From contig NZ_CP042913.1 of the NCBI RefSeq assembly GCF_008065115.1, positions 6,025,257 to 6,089,256 of the forward strand: DNA of 64,000 nucleotides, written 5' to 3'. This document shows, in pieces, positions 44,895 to 53,524 of this stretch (the stretch's first letter is position 1; each line of letters starts with the position of its first letter). The position numbers and the translations under genes are program-made. The stretch is from Bythopirellula goksoeyrii (GTDB taxonomy: Bacteria; Planctomycetota; Planctomycetia; Pirellulales; Lacipirellulaceae). A model generated the notes under the pieces. The model had not been told where the DNA came from, ran no database searches, and saw nothing but the letters and a program-made list of their open reading frames with translations.

Positions 44895-47525
44895 ATGAGC
44901 CACTCTTCTCAGAACATATCTTCCGGCTGGCATGATCTATTACTCTCCTACAATCGCCAGCACATGCCAGATGTTAGACTGCAATCACGCCTGCAAGGTG
45001 AAGGCGAAGCTCGAAAGCTGCTTGAAGAAAAGCTTGGCTCATTCGACGAAGAGGACATTAGGGCTCTTCTCGCGGCCCTAAATGCCGACTACGGTGCGGA
45101 CAAGAAACGCGCCGACCGCTTCATGCCCGCGTTCTATGGACATCTTGCTAACCAGATTGCCCAGGTGCCCGATGCCTTTAATCAATGGATATCGAAGCTC
45201 TGGAATGCGACCGATGAGAACCGCGATGAGATTCTCAATGAACTATGGAAGCAAGATGAGATATCTGGAGCAGGCACTTCCCTTCCCTCAGCCATTCTCT
45301 ATTTGCGCGACCCGGAGCGATTCGCCGTTTGGATTCCCGCTATGGAGCACGGGCTGAAGATCGTGCAACCACAGATTAAATTCAAGAAGCGACGAACAGC
45401 CGAAGGTTACCTAACATATAACGAAGGTGTTCAGGGCGTCAGAGAGCAGCTTGGCCTTACTCCGCAGAGTATGGACGTCGTGCTTTCGTTAGCCGCAAAA
45501 GAAGCCGATGTTGTGGCAGCCGATGATTTCCAGTCTCTGTTTAAAGATTTCGTCGCGTCGTTTGTTGACTCTAAAGAGGGGCAGTCGCATCTCCGACGAT
45601 ACCCATCTCAGCGAAAAGAAGCTGAACAGAGTTACAAGAAAATCTGCGAGGCCCACAGTCGCGGTGAAGATGTCACCGATGCAGTACTCTGCGAACTGCT
45701 TCCATATGCCGATACGAAGGGCAATCGCGAGCGAGGAGTCTGGATACACATCGCTCCTTCGATCACGAAAGACATTAGACAGTGGTTTGAAGGGGCCAAA
45801 TGGACAGATCCTAAAGACTGGCCAGAGGTCGCAACGACCATCCTTGAGTTTGTTCGCCGGTCAATTGAGTCACCAATGAAGCTAGCAGAGAACTGCGAGT
45901 GGTTTGCAGAAAACGTCCCTTCTAAAGGGTTCCAAATGGGCATGCTCACGCCCATCTTGAATGCGCTCGATTCAGCCCACTTCAATATCATCAACAACAA
46001 GCCTCGCCAGACGCTCAATCACATTACAGGCTCCGATTACTCAAACAGCCTGCAAGATTACCCAAAGCTAAATGCCGTGCATTTCGCACTCCAAGAGAAG
46101 CATAAGGCGCTATTCGACGAAGTCGGTCAAAATGACGCACTTGCAGGCGATGTGCTCGATATGTTCAGCCACTGGCTGGTAGCCGTTCGCAAGTTCGACT
46201 TCAAGAAGTCGACCGTCTACAAGATCTCCCCAGGAGCTGAGGCCTGGAACTGGGTGAATTGTCGCGACGAAGGCTACATCACAATCGGTTGGGACGAATT
46301 GGGAGATCTGACTGGCATACCCAGAGAAGAATTCAATAATCGCCGGGCGGCTTTACTAACTGAACACGAGGACTGGACGAAGCGGGGGCTCAGCCAAGTC
46401 TGGACATTCTCGCGCATTCGAGAAGGTGACCGGATTATTGCAAACAAGGGAAAGTCAGAGATTCTCGGCTATGGCACCGTTATTGGCCCCTACTACTACC
46501 TGCCCAACACGAAGCATGGCCATCGTCTTCCTGTCATGTGGGACGATGTAACGGCACGCAAAGTCAATGAACCTAGCTGGTCAGGCACCGTCCAGAAAGT
46601 AAGTGCCGAACGATTCGAGCAATTGAGAGACGCCGAACCTCTTGGCGATCCCTCAGATCCCCCCGCACCGGCAGACCCTAAGCCTTCGCCGCTCAATCCG
46701 GATTACTCGATTGACCAGTGCTCGGCTGACACGAGTTTCACTGTAGCGCAGTTAGAACGTTGGCTGAGTGCCCTTGATCGTAAAAAGCAGGCCGTGTTCT
46801 ACGGTCCTCCGGGAACCGGAAAGACTTATCTCGCAGATAAGTTAGCTCGACACCTGATTGGCGGTACGGATGGTTTTTTCAAGATTGTCCAGTTCCACCC
46901 CGAATACGCCTACCAAGATTTCATGCAAGGAATTCGGCCTCAATTGACTGATGGTGCTCAACTTTCCTACGCAAACGTAGCGGGACTATTCAAAGACTTC
47001 TGCTCTGAAGCCGCACAGCGAAAAGGTCGATGTGTTTTGATCATTGACGAAATCAACCGCGCCAATCTCTCTCGCGTGTTCGGTGAGCTGATGTACTTGC
47101 TGGAATACCGTGACCAAGAGATTGATCTTGCAGGCGGTGGGGTGTTTCGTATTCCCAGAAATGTTCGCATCATCGGCACGATGAATACGGCAGACCGTTC
47201 AATTGCGCTGGTAGACTACGCTCTAAGACGTCGATTCGCATTTATTCGCATGTCACCAGACTATGACGTGCTGGCCCGCGCGCACACCGATTCTGGTTTC
47301 GATGTTGCCGGGCTCGTGGCAGTGCTCAAAGAGCTTAACCAGGAGATCGGCGATCCGCACTACGAGATCGGCATCTCTTTCTTTTTAGTCGATAACCTTG
47401 AGGAGCAGCTCGAAGATATTTGGGTCATGGAGATCGTACCCTACTTGGAGGAGTACTTTTTTGACAATCTACCCAAGGCAGACCAGTTCCGCTGGGAAAA
47501 GGTAGGGGATCGTATCTGCGAATGA
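44895..47525 (+). CDS. mcrB: McrB-type restriction GTPase with EVE-like domain
   Basis: McrB hexamers bind modified DNA and use GTP to translocate, recruiting the McrC nuclease. The 876-aa protein has a helical N-terminal part (1-430), an EVE/PUA-like domain (about 445-575: YITIGWDELGDLTG, TFSRIREGDRIIANKGKSEI, LGYGTVIGPYYY), then an AAA+ GTPase with YGPPGTGKTYLADKLA (637-644), LIIDEINRANLSRVFGEL and the McrB signature GTMNTADRSIALVDYALR. The EVE-like part is probably the sensor for a modified base such as methylcytosine; this is inferred from the fold. It overlaps mcrC by 4 bp. Confidence 0.92.
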   Translation: MSHSSQNISSGWHDLLLSYNRQHMPDVRLQSRLQGEGEARKLLEEKLGSFDEEDIRALLAALNADYGADKKRADRFMPAFYGHLANQIAQVPDAFNQWISKLWNATDENRDEILNELWKQDEISGAGTSLPSAILYLRDPERFAVWIPAMEHGLKIVQPQIKFKKRRTAEGYLTYNEGVQGVREQLGLTPQSMDVVLSLAAKEADVVAADDFQSLFKDFVASFVDSKEGQSHLRRYPSQRKEAEQSYKKICEAHSRGEDVTDAVLCELLPYADTKGNRERGVWIHIAPSITKDIRQWFEGAKWTDPKDWPEVATTILEFVRRSIESPMKLAENCEWFAENVPSKGFQMGMLTPILNALDSAHFNIINNKPRQTLNHITGSDYSNSLQDYPKLNAVHFALQEKHKALFDEVGQNDALAGDVLDMFSHWLVAVRKFDFKKSTVYKISPGAEAWNWVNCRDEGYITIGWDELGDLTGIPREEFNNRRAALLTEHEDWTKRGLSQVWTFSRIREGDRIIANKGKSEILGYGTVIGPYYYLPNTKHGHRLPVMWDDVTARKVNEPSWSGTVQKVSAERFEQLRDAEPLGDPSDPPAPADPKPSPLNPDYSIDQCSADTSFTVAQLERWLSALDRKKQAVFYGPPGTGKTYLADKLARHLIGGTDGFFKIVQFHPEYAYQDFMQGIRPQLTDGAQLSYANVAGLFKDFCSEAAQRKGRCVLIIDEINRANLSRVFGELMYLLEYRDQEIDLAGGGVFRIPRNVRIIGTMNTADRSIALVDYALRRRFAFIRMSPDYDVLARAHTDSGFDVAGLVAVLKELNQEIGDPHYEIGISFFLVDNLEEQLEDIWVMEIVPYLEEYFFDNLPKADQFRWEKVGDRICE

Positions 47526-48730
47526 CCCTATCAGTTCTCCATCTCACGGAACATAAGACGACTCGCTTCGCGCCAGATGAGCTTCCGGCTTCATTGGGAG
47601 AGCAGCTATGGACTCAGTATAGCGATAGGATTCTCGTCGAGCCCCCCTCTTTCAAGACGGGCAACCATTGGTTGTTGACACCCCAAGGTTGGGCTGGCCA
47701 CATTCCAATCGATCATGACCACCGCGTGTTCATCGAGCCAAAAGTTGAGATCAGTAGTCTCTTCCAAATGCTGGAGTATGCCTACAGACTTACTTTTCTT
47801 GCACCTGGCGAAATGGTTGGTGCCAGCAGCATGCTTGAATTCTATGAGCGTTTAGCAAAGGTACTTGCACTTAGAATACTTGATCGAAGCCGAAAAGGAT
47901 TTCACCGCGAGTATGTCGCTCGTTCCAACAAGCTTCCTTATCTGCGCGGCAAGCTAAACTTGGATTCAATGCTTAGGACTCCAACAGAAGTCTCGCTAGA
48001 CTGTAGCTATCACGAGAACACGGCGGATATCGAAGACAATCAGATCCTGGCCTGGACTCTCTACTGCATCGCGAGACACGGCTTTGGCAGGTCTGAAGTA
48101 GCCCAACTCGTCAGGCGAGCTTTTCGCGCGGTGCACAGTGCAGCGAGCTTGAATCCCTGTTCACCTTCGGTCTGCACGAACAGGGCATATACGAGATTAA
48201 ACAATGATTACTCGCCCATGCACGCTCTCTGCCGATTTTTTCTTGAACATGGCGGCCCTGGCCATCAGCAGGGCAGTCGAAGCATGCTGCCCTTTCTTGT
48301 GAACATGCCCCGACTCTATGAGCTGTTCGTCGCTGAATGGCTCCGCATGCACCTTCCGGACAACTTGACGATTTCTGAGCAGTACGGAGTTCCTCTCGGG
48401 CATCAGAACGCAGTCCGTTTCGAGATCGATCTACTAATCTGCGACCGCCACACAGGGCAACCGCTTGTGTTACTCGATACGAAGTACAAGACCCCGAACT
48501 CACCGAGCGCAAGCGATTTGGAGCAAGTGATTGCCTACGCCAAAGCGATCAGTTGTGAACGAGCGATGCTCGTATATCCTCAAGAGCTGCCCACTCCCTT
48601 TGACCATACCGTGGGAGGCGACATCCACGTCTGGACAGCAGCTTTTGCACTCACAGGAGATATCGACGAAAATGGCCGCAAGTTTTTGGTCTCGCTACTA
48701 GCCCAACTTGAGCGATCAACGCCTACCTAA
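47522..48730 (+). CDS. mcrC: McrC-type nuclease subunit
   Basis: The 402-aa protein has the N-terminal McrC domain that contacts the McrB ring (about 1-150) and a C-terminal PD-(D/E)xK nuclease: AVRFEIDLLICD (Asp303) and LVLLDTKYKTP (Asp319, Lys321). McrC cuts DNA once McrB has assembled and hydrolysed GTP. The ATGA overlap with mcrB indicates coupled translation and fixed stoichiometry. The next gene runs the other way, so mcrBC is a self-contained operon. Confidence 0.92.
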   Translation: MTLSVLHLTEHKTTRFAPDELPASLGEQLWTQYSDRILVEPPSFKTGNHWLLTPQGWAGHIPIDHDHRVFIEPKVEISSLFQMLEYAYRLTFLAPGEMVGASSMLEFYERLAKVLALRILDRSRKGFHREYVARSNKLPYLRGKLNLDSMLRTPTEVSLDCSYHENTADIEDNQILAWTLYCIARHGFGRSEVAQLVRRAFRAVHSAASLNPCSPSVCTNRAYTRLNNDYSPMHALCRFFLEHGGPGHQQGSRSMLPFLVNMPRLYELFVAEWLRMHLPDNLTISEQYGVPLGHQNAVRFEIDLLICDRHTGQPLVLLDTKYKTPNSPSASDLEQVIAYAKAISCERAMLVYPQELPTPFDHTVGGDIHVWTAAFALTGDIDENGRKFLVSLLAQLERSTPT

Positions 48731-48849
48731 GCAGGTAATGAGTTAGCTAGCCGATTCCAAAGCCCCATCAATACCACTTTGCGGGTGACTCTTGGCAACA
48801 TGGCCCACGTGCATGCCGCAGCGGCACTGTCCTGCGTGCTCACTCTAGC

Positions 48850-51312
48850 TTAGAAGTCGTCTTCGATCTCGACTTCCGTTTCGACCTCGGTCACCACTTG
48901 GCTCTCGATTGGCGTATAGAGGTCGATCTCGGCGTCATCGGTTTCCAGCGATACGACCAATGCATACCTAGCCGAACGGCTCCATCGTTCTAGGTGAGGA
49001 CGCTCTCGCCACCAGCCGGTAACAGGATGAACCGCTATCACTCCACAAGCTGCTAGTTCGCTCGCCGTTCCCGTCCAGGTATCAGAATGTACCGAACCAC
49101 GCGTTCTAAGGTTCTTACCAAGCTGCCAACTACGGTCCTCAGCAACTGAATCAGGGCGTTCCTCTCGATCTTCCCAGGCGTCCTTGCTCAGACGTTGATC
49201 GAACTGCTCTACGGTCTCAACCGGTCGCTTCACGTCAAAACGCAGGCCGTGAGATTGATAACGATGTTTCGTTTGCCAGCCGCGTCGACCAGGACTCGGT
49301 TCAATGAAGTAGGATAAAGTCACTCGCATCTTGATCGGCGTCTCTCCGAGGCTCTCCAGGACTTCCTTCGGCCAAGGTAGCGCGTGCATTCGCATGTCCT
49401 TCGTTTTAATCTTCCCATCAACTCGGTCGAATGGCTGCAACGAATCTTGCACAATCATCGTGGCGGCATTGGACACGCTCCAGAGAGCCCGGTCGATATT
49501 CGGTACGCCGTACCCATAACAACGGATTCGCTTGTGACGCTCTCTGTGAGGAAACTCTTCAAGCATTGCGCCCGTCCACTCTGCCGAGTGAACCATCAAT
49601 GCTCGCACTGTCTCTGGCCAGAGGTGCGGGTACTTGGCATTGACCATCGCCGCAAACCGAGCTGCTTGCGCTGTGGCTCCGCTCGTGTCGCCACTTGTCG
49701 TCAGCAACGCTCCTGTAGGACTCAATCGTGTCGTTAGTAAAGCCAGATCATCAATGGAATCAGCATGCCCGCTGCCCGATTCGCGGGCGCTGTTGCCGCC
49801 CTCCATGACGATGTCGGGCTTCAGTGGCCATTCCTTCTTTTCCCAGATCACGGAAGTGCGACTGCAAGGACTTAGCAATCCTGCTTTTGCAACAGGCTCC
49901 CAATCTACGTATTCCTGCGAACGAATAACGCAAAGTTCGGTGTAGGCCCCCACTGTCACAACGTTCCAGGCATGCGAAGGGTCTTCAACACCTTCTAGGT
50001 GGTTACTTGCCGGATATTCGTGACGAGTTTCGGAAGGAGTGTTTCCAGCGGAAACAAACATCAGACGTTGATTGGAATCCAAAGCTCCGCTGCAAAGCTG
50101 ATCAACAGAAGCCGACCAGGAGGTTGGCAAGCCTTCGTCGCACTTTTCAGCGGTTACCGCCAGGCAGATTGCGCGATTGCGTGTCGGTGACTGCACTTCC
50201 GCGCGCGCAACTGCTTCGCTCGTAATTGCTCCGTAGTGTTCTGGGCTGTTTGAACCTTCATCAGGGAGGATTTTCACCGATTCCAGGCGATGAGAAAGTT
50301 GCACCGGTTCTTCGCTTCCAAGGACTTCAGTCAAGCAGCCATACAAGGCTAGGCCTGCCATTTCCGTGCCGTGTCCCTTGCGATCAGCGGGCGTCCAGTT
50401 TGGGTCAACAGTCAGCAAATGCTCTTCGTCGAGTGCGATCTCAAGCAACGGATGGCTGCGATTCACGCCTGTATCGAGTAGGCATACCGCTGGCGCGTCC
50501 TCATTGGGCAGCGTGATCCGTGCCAACGCGGATCGAATCCTTTCCGCTTGTTCCTTTGGTGTTAATTCGACGAACTCGGTCGGCACCTTTGCCGCCGCCC
50601 GTAGCTCCGCCAGCAAGTCAAACAAATTGTGAAACTGCTCCCATTGCTCTGCACTCGCTTCGGCGAGAAGCACGATCCGCTCAGGGAACCGCACCAAGCG
50701 TTGACTGACCGTAATGCCAATCCGTTGCGCCTCGGCTTGGAATTTCTCTACGACTCCCGTAACCTCGCCGTCGTTTCGCAGCCAGATCTCCCACCAAATT
50801 CTATCCGTCTGAGTAGGGTATGGCTTCGAGTCCGTCCAGAACGAACGAAGCGTAGCCTGTCGCACGAAACTAATACTCTCTACCAACGCCTGATTCTTAG
50901 GAGCGCCGCTATCTGCGTCTTCGTCGATATAACGTTCAAAGATTCGTAGGAACATCGCCGCCTTGTTCGTCGGCACGAACACAACGGCGAACATCTTACC
51001 GCTATCTTCACGGACGTTGACCAGCTCAATACCGCTTCGCTCCCGTTCGAGGCTTTCGATCTTGAGAGCAAACCCTGGGTCGCTCTCAAACTCTAATGTG
51101 ATGCCTTCGGGGCGTTCGGATTCGTCTTCCTCTTCGGTTTCGGAAGAGGAATCGGCTACTGCTGTGCGAATGCTACTGACAATACCTGTGCCGTGGCTGC
51201 GACGGTCATCTCGTGGAGGCGTTTTGAACGGCGCGCTACCACCCCCGCTAGTAGACGTGTAGGTCTTCGTTTCTCCCGTGTCGCGGAGGACAAGATGCGG
51301 ATGCTGAGTCAT
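48850..51312 (-). CDS. S8 (subtilisin-like) serine peptidase, partner of an AAA ATPase
   Basis: The 820-aa protein has a long N-terminal part without signal peptide (1-265), then an S8 peptidase domain with the complete triad: AVCLLDTGVNRSHPLL (Asp280), ADRKGHGTEMAGLALYG (His314), oxyanion MFVSAGNTPSE (Asn424) and GDTSGATAQAARFAAM (Ser544). It is therefore probably an active cytoplasmic protease. It starts 15 bp after the AAA ATPase gene. AAA ATPase/S8 peptidase pairs recur in predicted phage-defence islands; I recall the names IteA/IteS for such a pair in reference annotation, from memory. Target and trigger are unknown. Confidence 0.88.
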   Translation of the reverse strand: MTQHPHLVLRDTGETKTYTSTSGGGSAPFKTPPRDDRRSHGTGIVSSIRTAVADSSSETEEEDESERPEGITLEFESDPGFALKIESLERERSGIELVNVREDSGKMFAVVFVPTNKAAMFLRIFERYIDEDADSGAPKNQALVESISFVRQATLRSFWTDSKPYPTQTDRIWWEIWLRNDGEVTGVVEKFQAEAQRIGITVSQRLVRFPERIVLLAEASAEQWEQFHNLFDLLAELRAAAKVPTEFVELTPKEQAERIRSALARITLPNEDAPAVCLLDTGVNRSHPLLEIALDEEHLLTVDPNWTPADRKGHGTEMAGLALYGCLTEVLGSEEPVQLSHRLESVKILPDEGSNSPEHYGAITSEAVARAEVQSPTRNRAICLAVTAEKCDEGLPTSWSASVDQLCSGALDSNQRLMFVSAGNTPSETRHEYPASNHLEGVEDPSHAWNVVTVGAYTELCVIRSQEYVDWEPVAKAGLLSPCSRTSVIWEKKEWPLKPDIVMEGGNSARESGSGHADSIDDLALLTTRLSPTGALLTTSGDTSGATAQAARFAAMVNAKYPHLWPETVRALMVHSAEWTGAMLEEFPHRERHKRIRCYGYGVPNIDRALWSVSNAATMIVQDSLQPFDRVDGKIKTKDMRMHALPWPKEVLESLGETPIKMRVTLSYFIEPSPGRRGWQTKHRYQSHGLRFDVKRPVETVEQFDQRLSKDAWEDREERPDSVAEDRSWQLGKNLRTRGSVHSDTWTGTASELAACGVIAVHPVTGWWRERPHLERWSRSARYALVVSLETDDAEIDLYTPIESQVVTEVETEVEIEDDF

Positions 51313-51327
51313 GCTTTCTCACACACG

Positions 51328-52314
51328 TTAGAGCCTTATAGTTCCGCCTCGACTCCGCTCAGAAAAAGCCTGAACGAGCAACTGTGTTGTCACTTTGCTC
51401 TTGCCCGCAAGAAGACAATCTTTCGCGGCGTCATCGCACGCTCGTGAGATTTCCGCATGACTAAGTCCCGCAGAAACGTCTTTGACTTTGGTCCACGCGA
51501 TTCGCCCTAGGCCAAAGGAGCTAAGTCTATTCTCGATGAGTGCCTTAACCTGCTCTGGGGTCGGGATGACGTATTCAATCACATCGTCGAAACGACGAAA
51601 CAACGCGTCGTCGAGCATCTCTACATAATTCGTGGCAGCAACCACGAGGCTGTCTGAATCGTCTTGTTCGAGAAACTGGAGGAACGAATTCAAGACTCGA
51701 CGAATCTCGCCTACGTCGTTTTTCGCTCCTCGATTCGAGCCAATCGCATCGAACTCGTCGAACAGGTACACGCCGCGAGTTTCGTGCATCGACTCAAAAA
51801 TTACGTGAAGCTTTGCAGCCGTCTCCCCCATGAACTTGGTAATGAGGCCATGTAGCTGCACACTAAACAGTGGGAGCTTAAGTTCCCCTGCTAAGGCCGA
51901 GGCCGTCATCGTCTTTCCGCAACCAGGTGGACCAACGAGTAAGAGCTTCCGTCGTGCTGACAAACTGTGTTCGCGGAGACGATTCTGGTGCCGATACTCT
52001 CTAAGTACTCGCTTGAGTCGCGGCTCCACTTCCTCGCTCAAGACCATTTCACTCAGTAGGGTCTTCGGGTATGAAACCGTCAGTAGCCCAGCAAGTTCGC
52101 CTGATGGGCGAGCGATGGGTACTGGCCTTGTTAGGGTGCCGGATGACTGCTGCTTCTTGATCTCGTCGACCAGATCTCGCAAGTCTTTAGCAAGCTTCTC
52201 CTTCCCGGTGCGCGCAGCCTGAGACGCAATCTGCATTGCGACGGATACAAAATGCTCCCCGTCGCCCGCAGAAAAGCTCCTCACCAATGCTTTTACTTGC
52301 TCACCTGTTGCCAT
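51328..52314 (-). CDS. AAA ATPase paired with the S8 peptidase
   Basis: The 328-aa protein has a helical N-terminal domain (1-75) followed by one classical AAA module: LLLVGPPGCGKTMTASALAG (Walker A, 128-135), RGVYLFDEFDAIGSNRG (Walker B), VVAATNYVEMLDDALFRRFD with Arg-finger residues 240-241, and a C-terminal lid. The pattern is close to the AAA proteins that unfold or remodel a partner. It lies immediately upstream of the S8 peptidase gene on the same strand with 15 bp between them, so the two surely act together, either as a regulated protease or with the ATPase as sensor. Confidence 0.88.
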   Translation of the reverse strand: MATGEQVKALVRSFSAGDGEHFVSVAMQIASQAARTGKEKLAKDLRDLVDEIKKQQSSGTLTRPVPIARPSGELAGLLTVSYPKTLLSEMVLSEEVEPRLKRVLREYRHQNRLREHSLSARRKLLLVGPPGCGKTMTASALAGELKLPLFSVQLHGLITKFMGETAAKLHVIFESMHETRGVYLFDEFDAIGSNRGAKNDVGEIRRVLNSFLQFLEQDDSDSLVVAATNYVEMLDDALFRRFDDVIEYVIPTPEQVKALIENRLSSFGLGRIAWTKVKDVSAGLSHAEISRACDDAAKDCLLAGKSKVTTQLLVQAFSERSRGGTIRL

Positions 52315-52636
52315 AAGTCGCGTCCTGATTACTCAAGAATTAGCGTGCTCTGTTGAGGTCTTGGACGCTAATCCTTCCTGCTCTGTATCGTAATTGATCC
52401 TTACCCGCCAGTCACTTAGGTCAAATCGGCATTTTGGCCAGATCAGTGAACAATTGCCGGCACAGTCCGCCAACTCTCTCTGTTTTGACGCTAGCGGGCT
52501 CCTCACGGTCTAGAGATCCGCTGTTGAACGCTACGCTGCGTGCCCAGCTTGGTCCCAGCTTGGTCCCTGAACTCCTGAAATCCGCTTGTGGCGTAGTTGG
52601 GCGTTTCCCTGCGGGTCGGGCTCGCTCCAGGCTCCG
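52315..52636. other. Intergenic stretch with a short tandem repeat
   Basis: No gene is visible. An 11-bp unit CCCAGCTTGGT occurs twice in tandem (52543-52564). The promoter of the AAA-S8 pair should lie in the left part, next to 52314. Confidence 0.4.
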
Positions 52637-53524
52637 CTAACGCTTCGGTCTCATACGAGACTGCGTTGCACCCTCCACATCCCTAACGCGGCTCTCATTG
52701 CTCTCGGCATTCCGTTCGGCGAAGGGATGAATCTGAACTCGCTTCAGGTTGAGCACCTCGTAGGGCACTGGCAGTTTGACGCCAGCAATCTTTCGCACTT
52801 TGTTGATGTCGCGTACAAGTGCCAGCAGCTGTTGCCGCACTGGTGCATACGGTTGGTAGGAAATTGCGTCCAACTCATGGGCCAGATTCTGCACGGAGCG
52901 ATGCGGCGCAATGTTCAGAAAATACGCCCGCAATCGACGGTAGGTCCGCTTTTCGATTTCCACGCGAGAGCGCCAGGCATGGTCGCGCTCGCCGCGAGCA
53001 GGGCGCTCCCCTCGCCCACGGAGTTCTTTGTAGAGCGTTTTGTCCTCCTCGGATTTTCTCGCCCAGTGGCCGCGCCGGTAGCTCACGGCGTAGCCTTCAA
53101 ACAATCTTGAATCAGCATGCTTCTTTTTCTTTCTGCGTAGACGGGCGACTTTAGGGATGAGAATCGGCACCTTCCGCGCGTCGCGGATCAAATCCTCCTC
53201 ACGCTGTCTGAATTCATGCAGGCCCTGACTGCACATCAGGAGAAAGAAACTCTCGTGCCGAATGTACTGCATGTTTGCCAGTCCAGAACGCTTTCGACTC
53301 GCCCGTTCCCGTTCGGTAACATCGATTTGGTAGCGAGCGATTAGTTTGCTGTCGATTTCTTCCGGATCTTTTTCCTCGGGAATCATCCCGGTGACGTAAT
53401 ACCAGTAGCCGTGTCGCAAATAGCTGACGGCGACCTGCTGTACGAGGCCATCAATACTTGTCGCTTGGCAGCGATAAGCCTTCGGCCTCTGCAAACTAGC
53501 CGGTCCCCTGCTCAGAGAGCACAA
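52637..53524 (-). CDS. Uncharacterised basic protein upstream of the AAA-S8 pair
   Basis: About 295 aa, rich in Arg and Lys. A conserved-looking core reads LVQQVAVSYLRHGYWYYVTG, then DSKLIARYQIDVTERERASR and NMQYIRHESFFLLMCSQG, and later VEIEKRTYRRLRAYFLNIAP and PYAPVRQQLLALVRDINKVR. I recall this pattern from uncharacterised proteins on mobile DNA of planctomycetes but know no function. The true start is uncertain: the longest frame begins with a TTG and there is no good ATG before residue 46. It lies on the same strand as the AAA-S8 pair but 322 bp away, so membership of that system is possible, not shown. Confidence 0.55.
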   Translation of the reverse strand: MCSLSRGPASLQRPKAYRCQATSIDGLVQQVAVSYLRHGYWYYVTGMIPEEKDPEEIDSKLIARYQIDVTERERASRKRSGLANMQYIRHESFFLLMCSQGLHEFRQREEDLIRDARKVPILIPKVARLRRKKKKHADSRLFEGYAVSYRRGHWARKSEEDKTLYKELRGRGERPARGERDHAWRSRVEIEKRTYRRLRAYFLNIAPHRSVQNLAHELDAISYQPYAPVRQQLLALVRDINKVRKIAGVKLPVPYEVLNLKRVQIHPFAERNAESNESRVRDVEGATQSRMRPKR

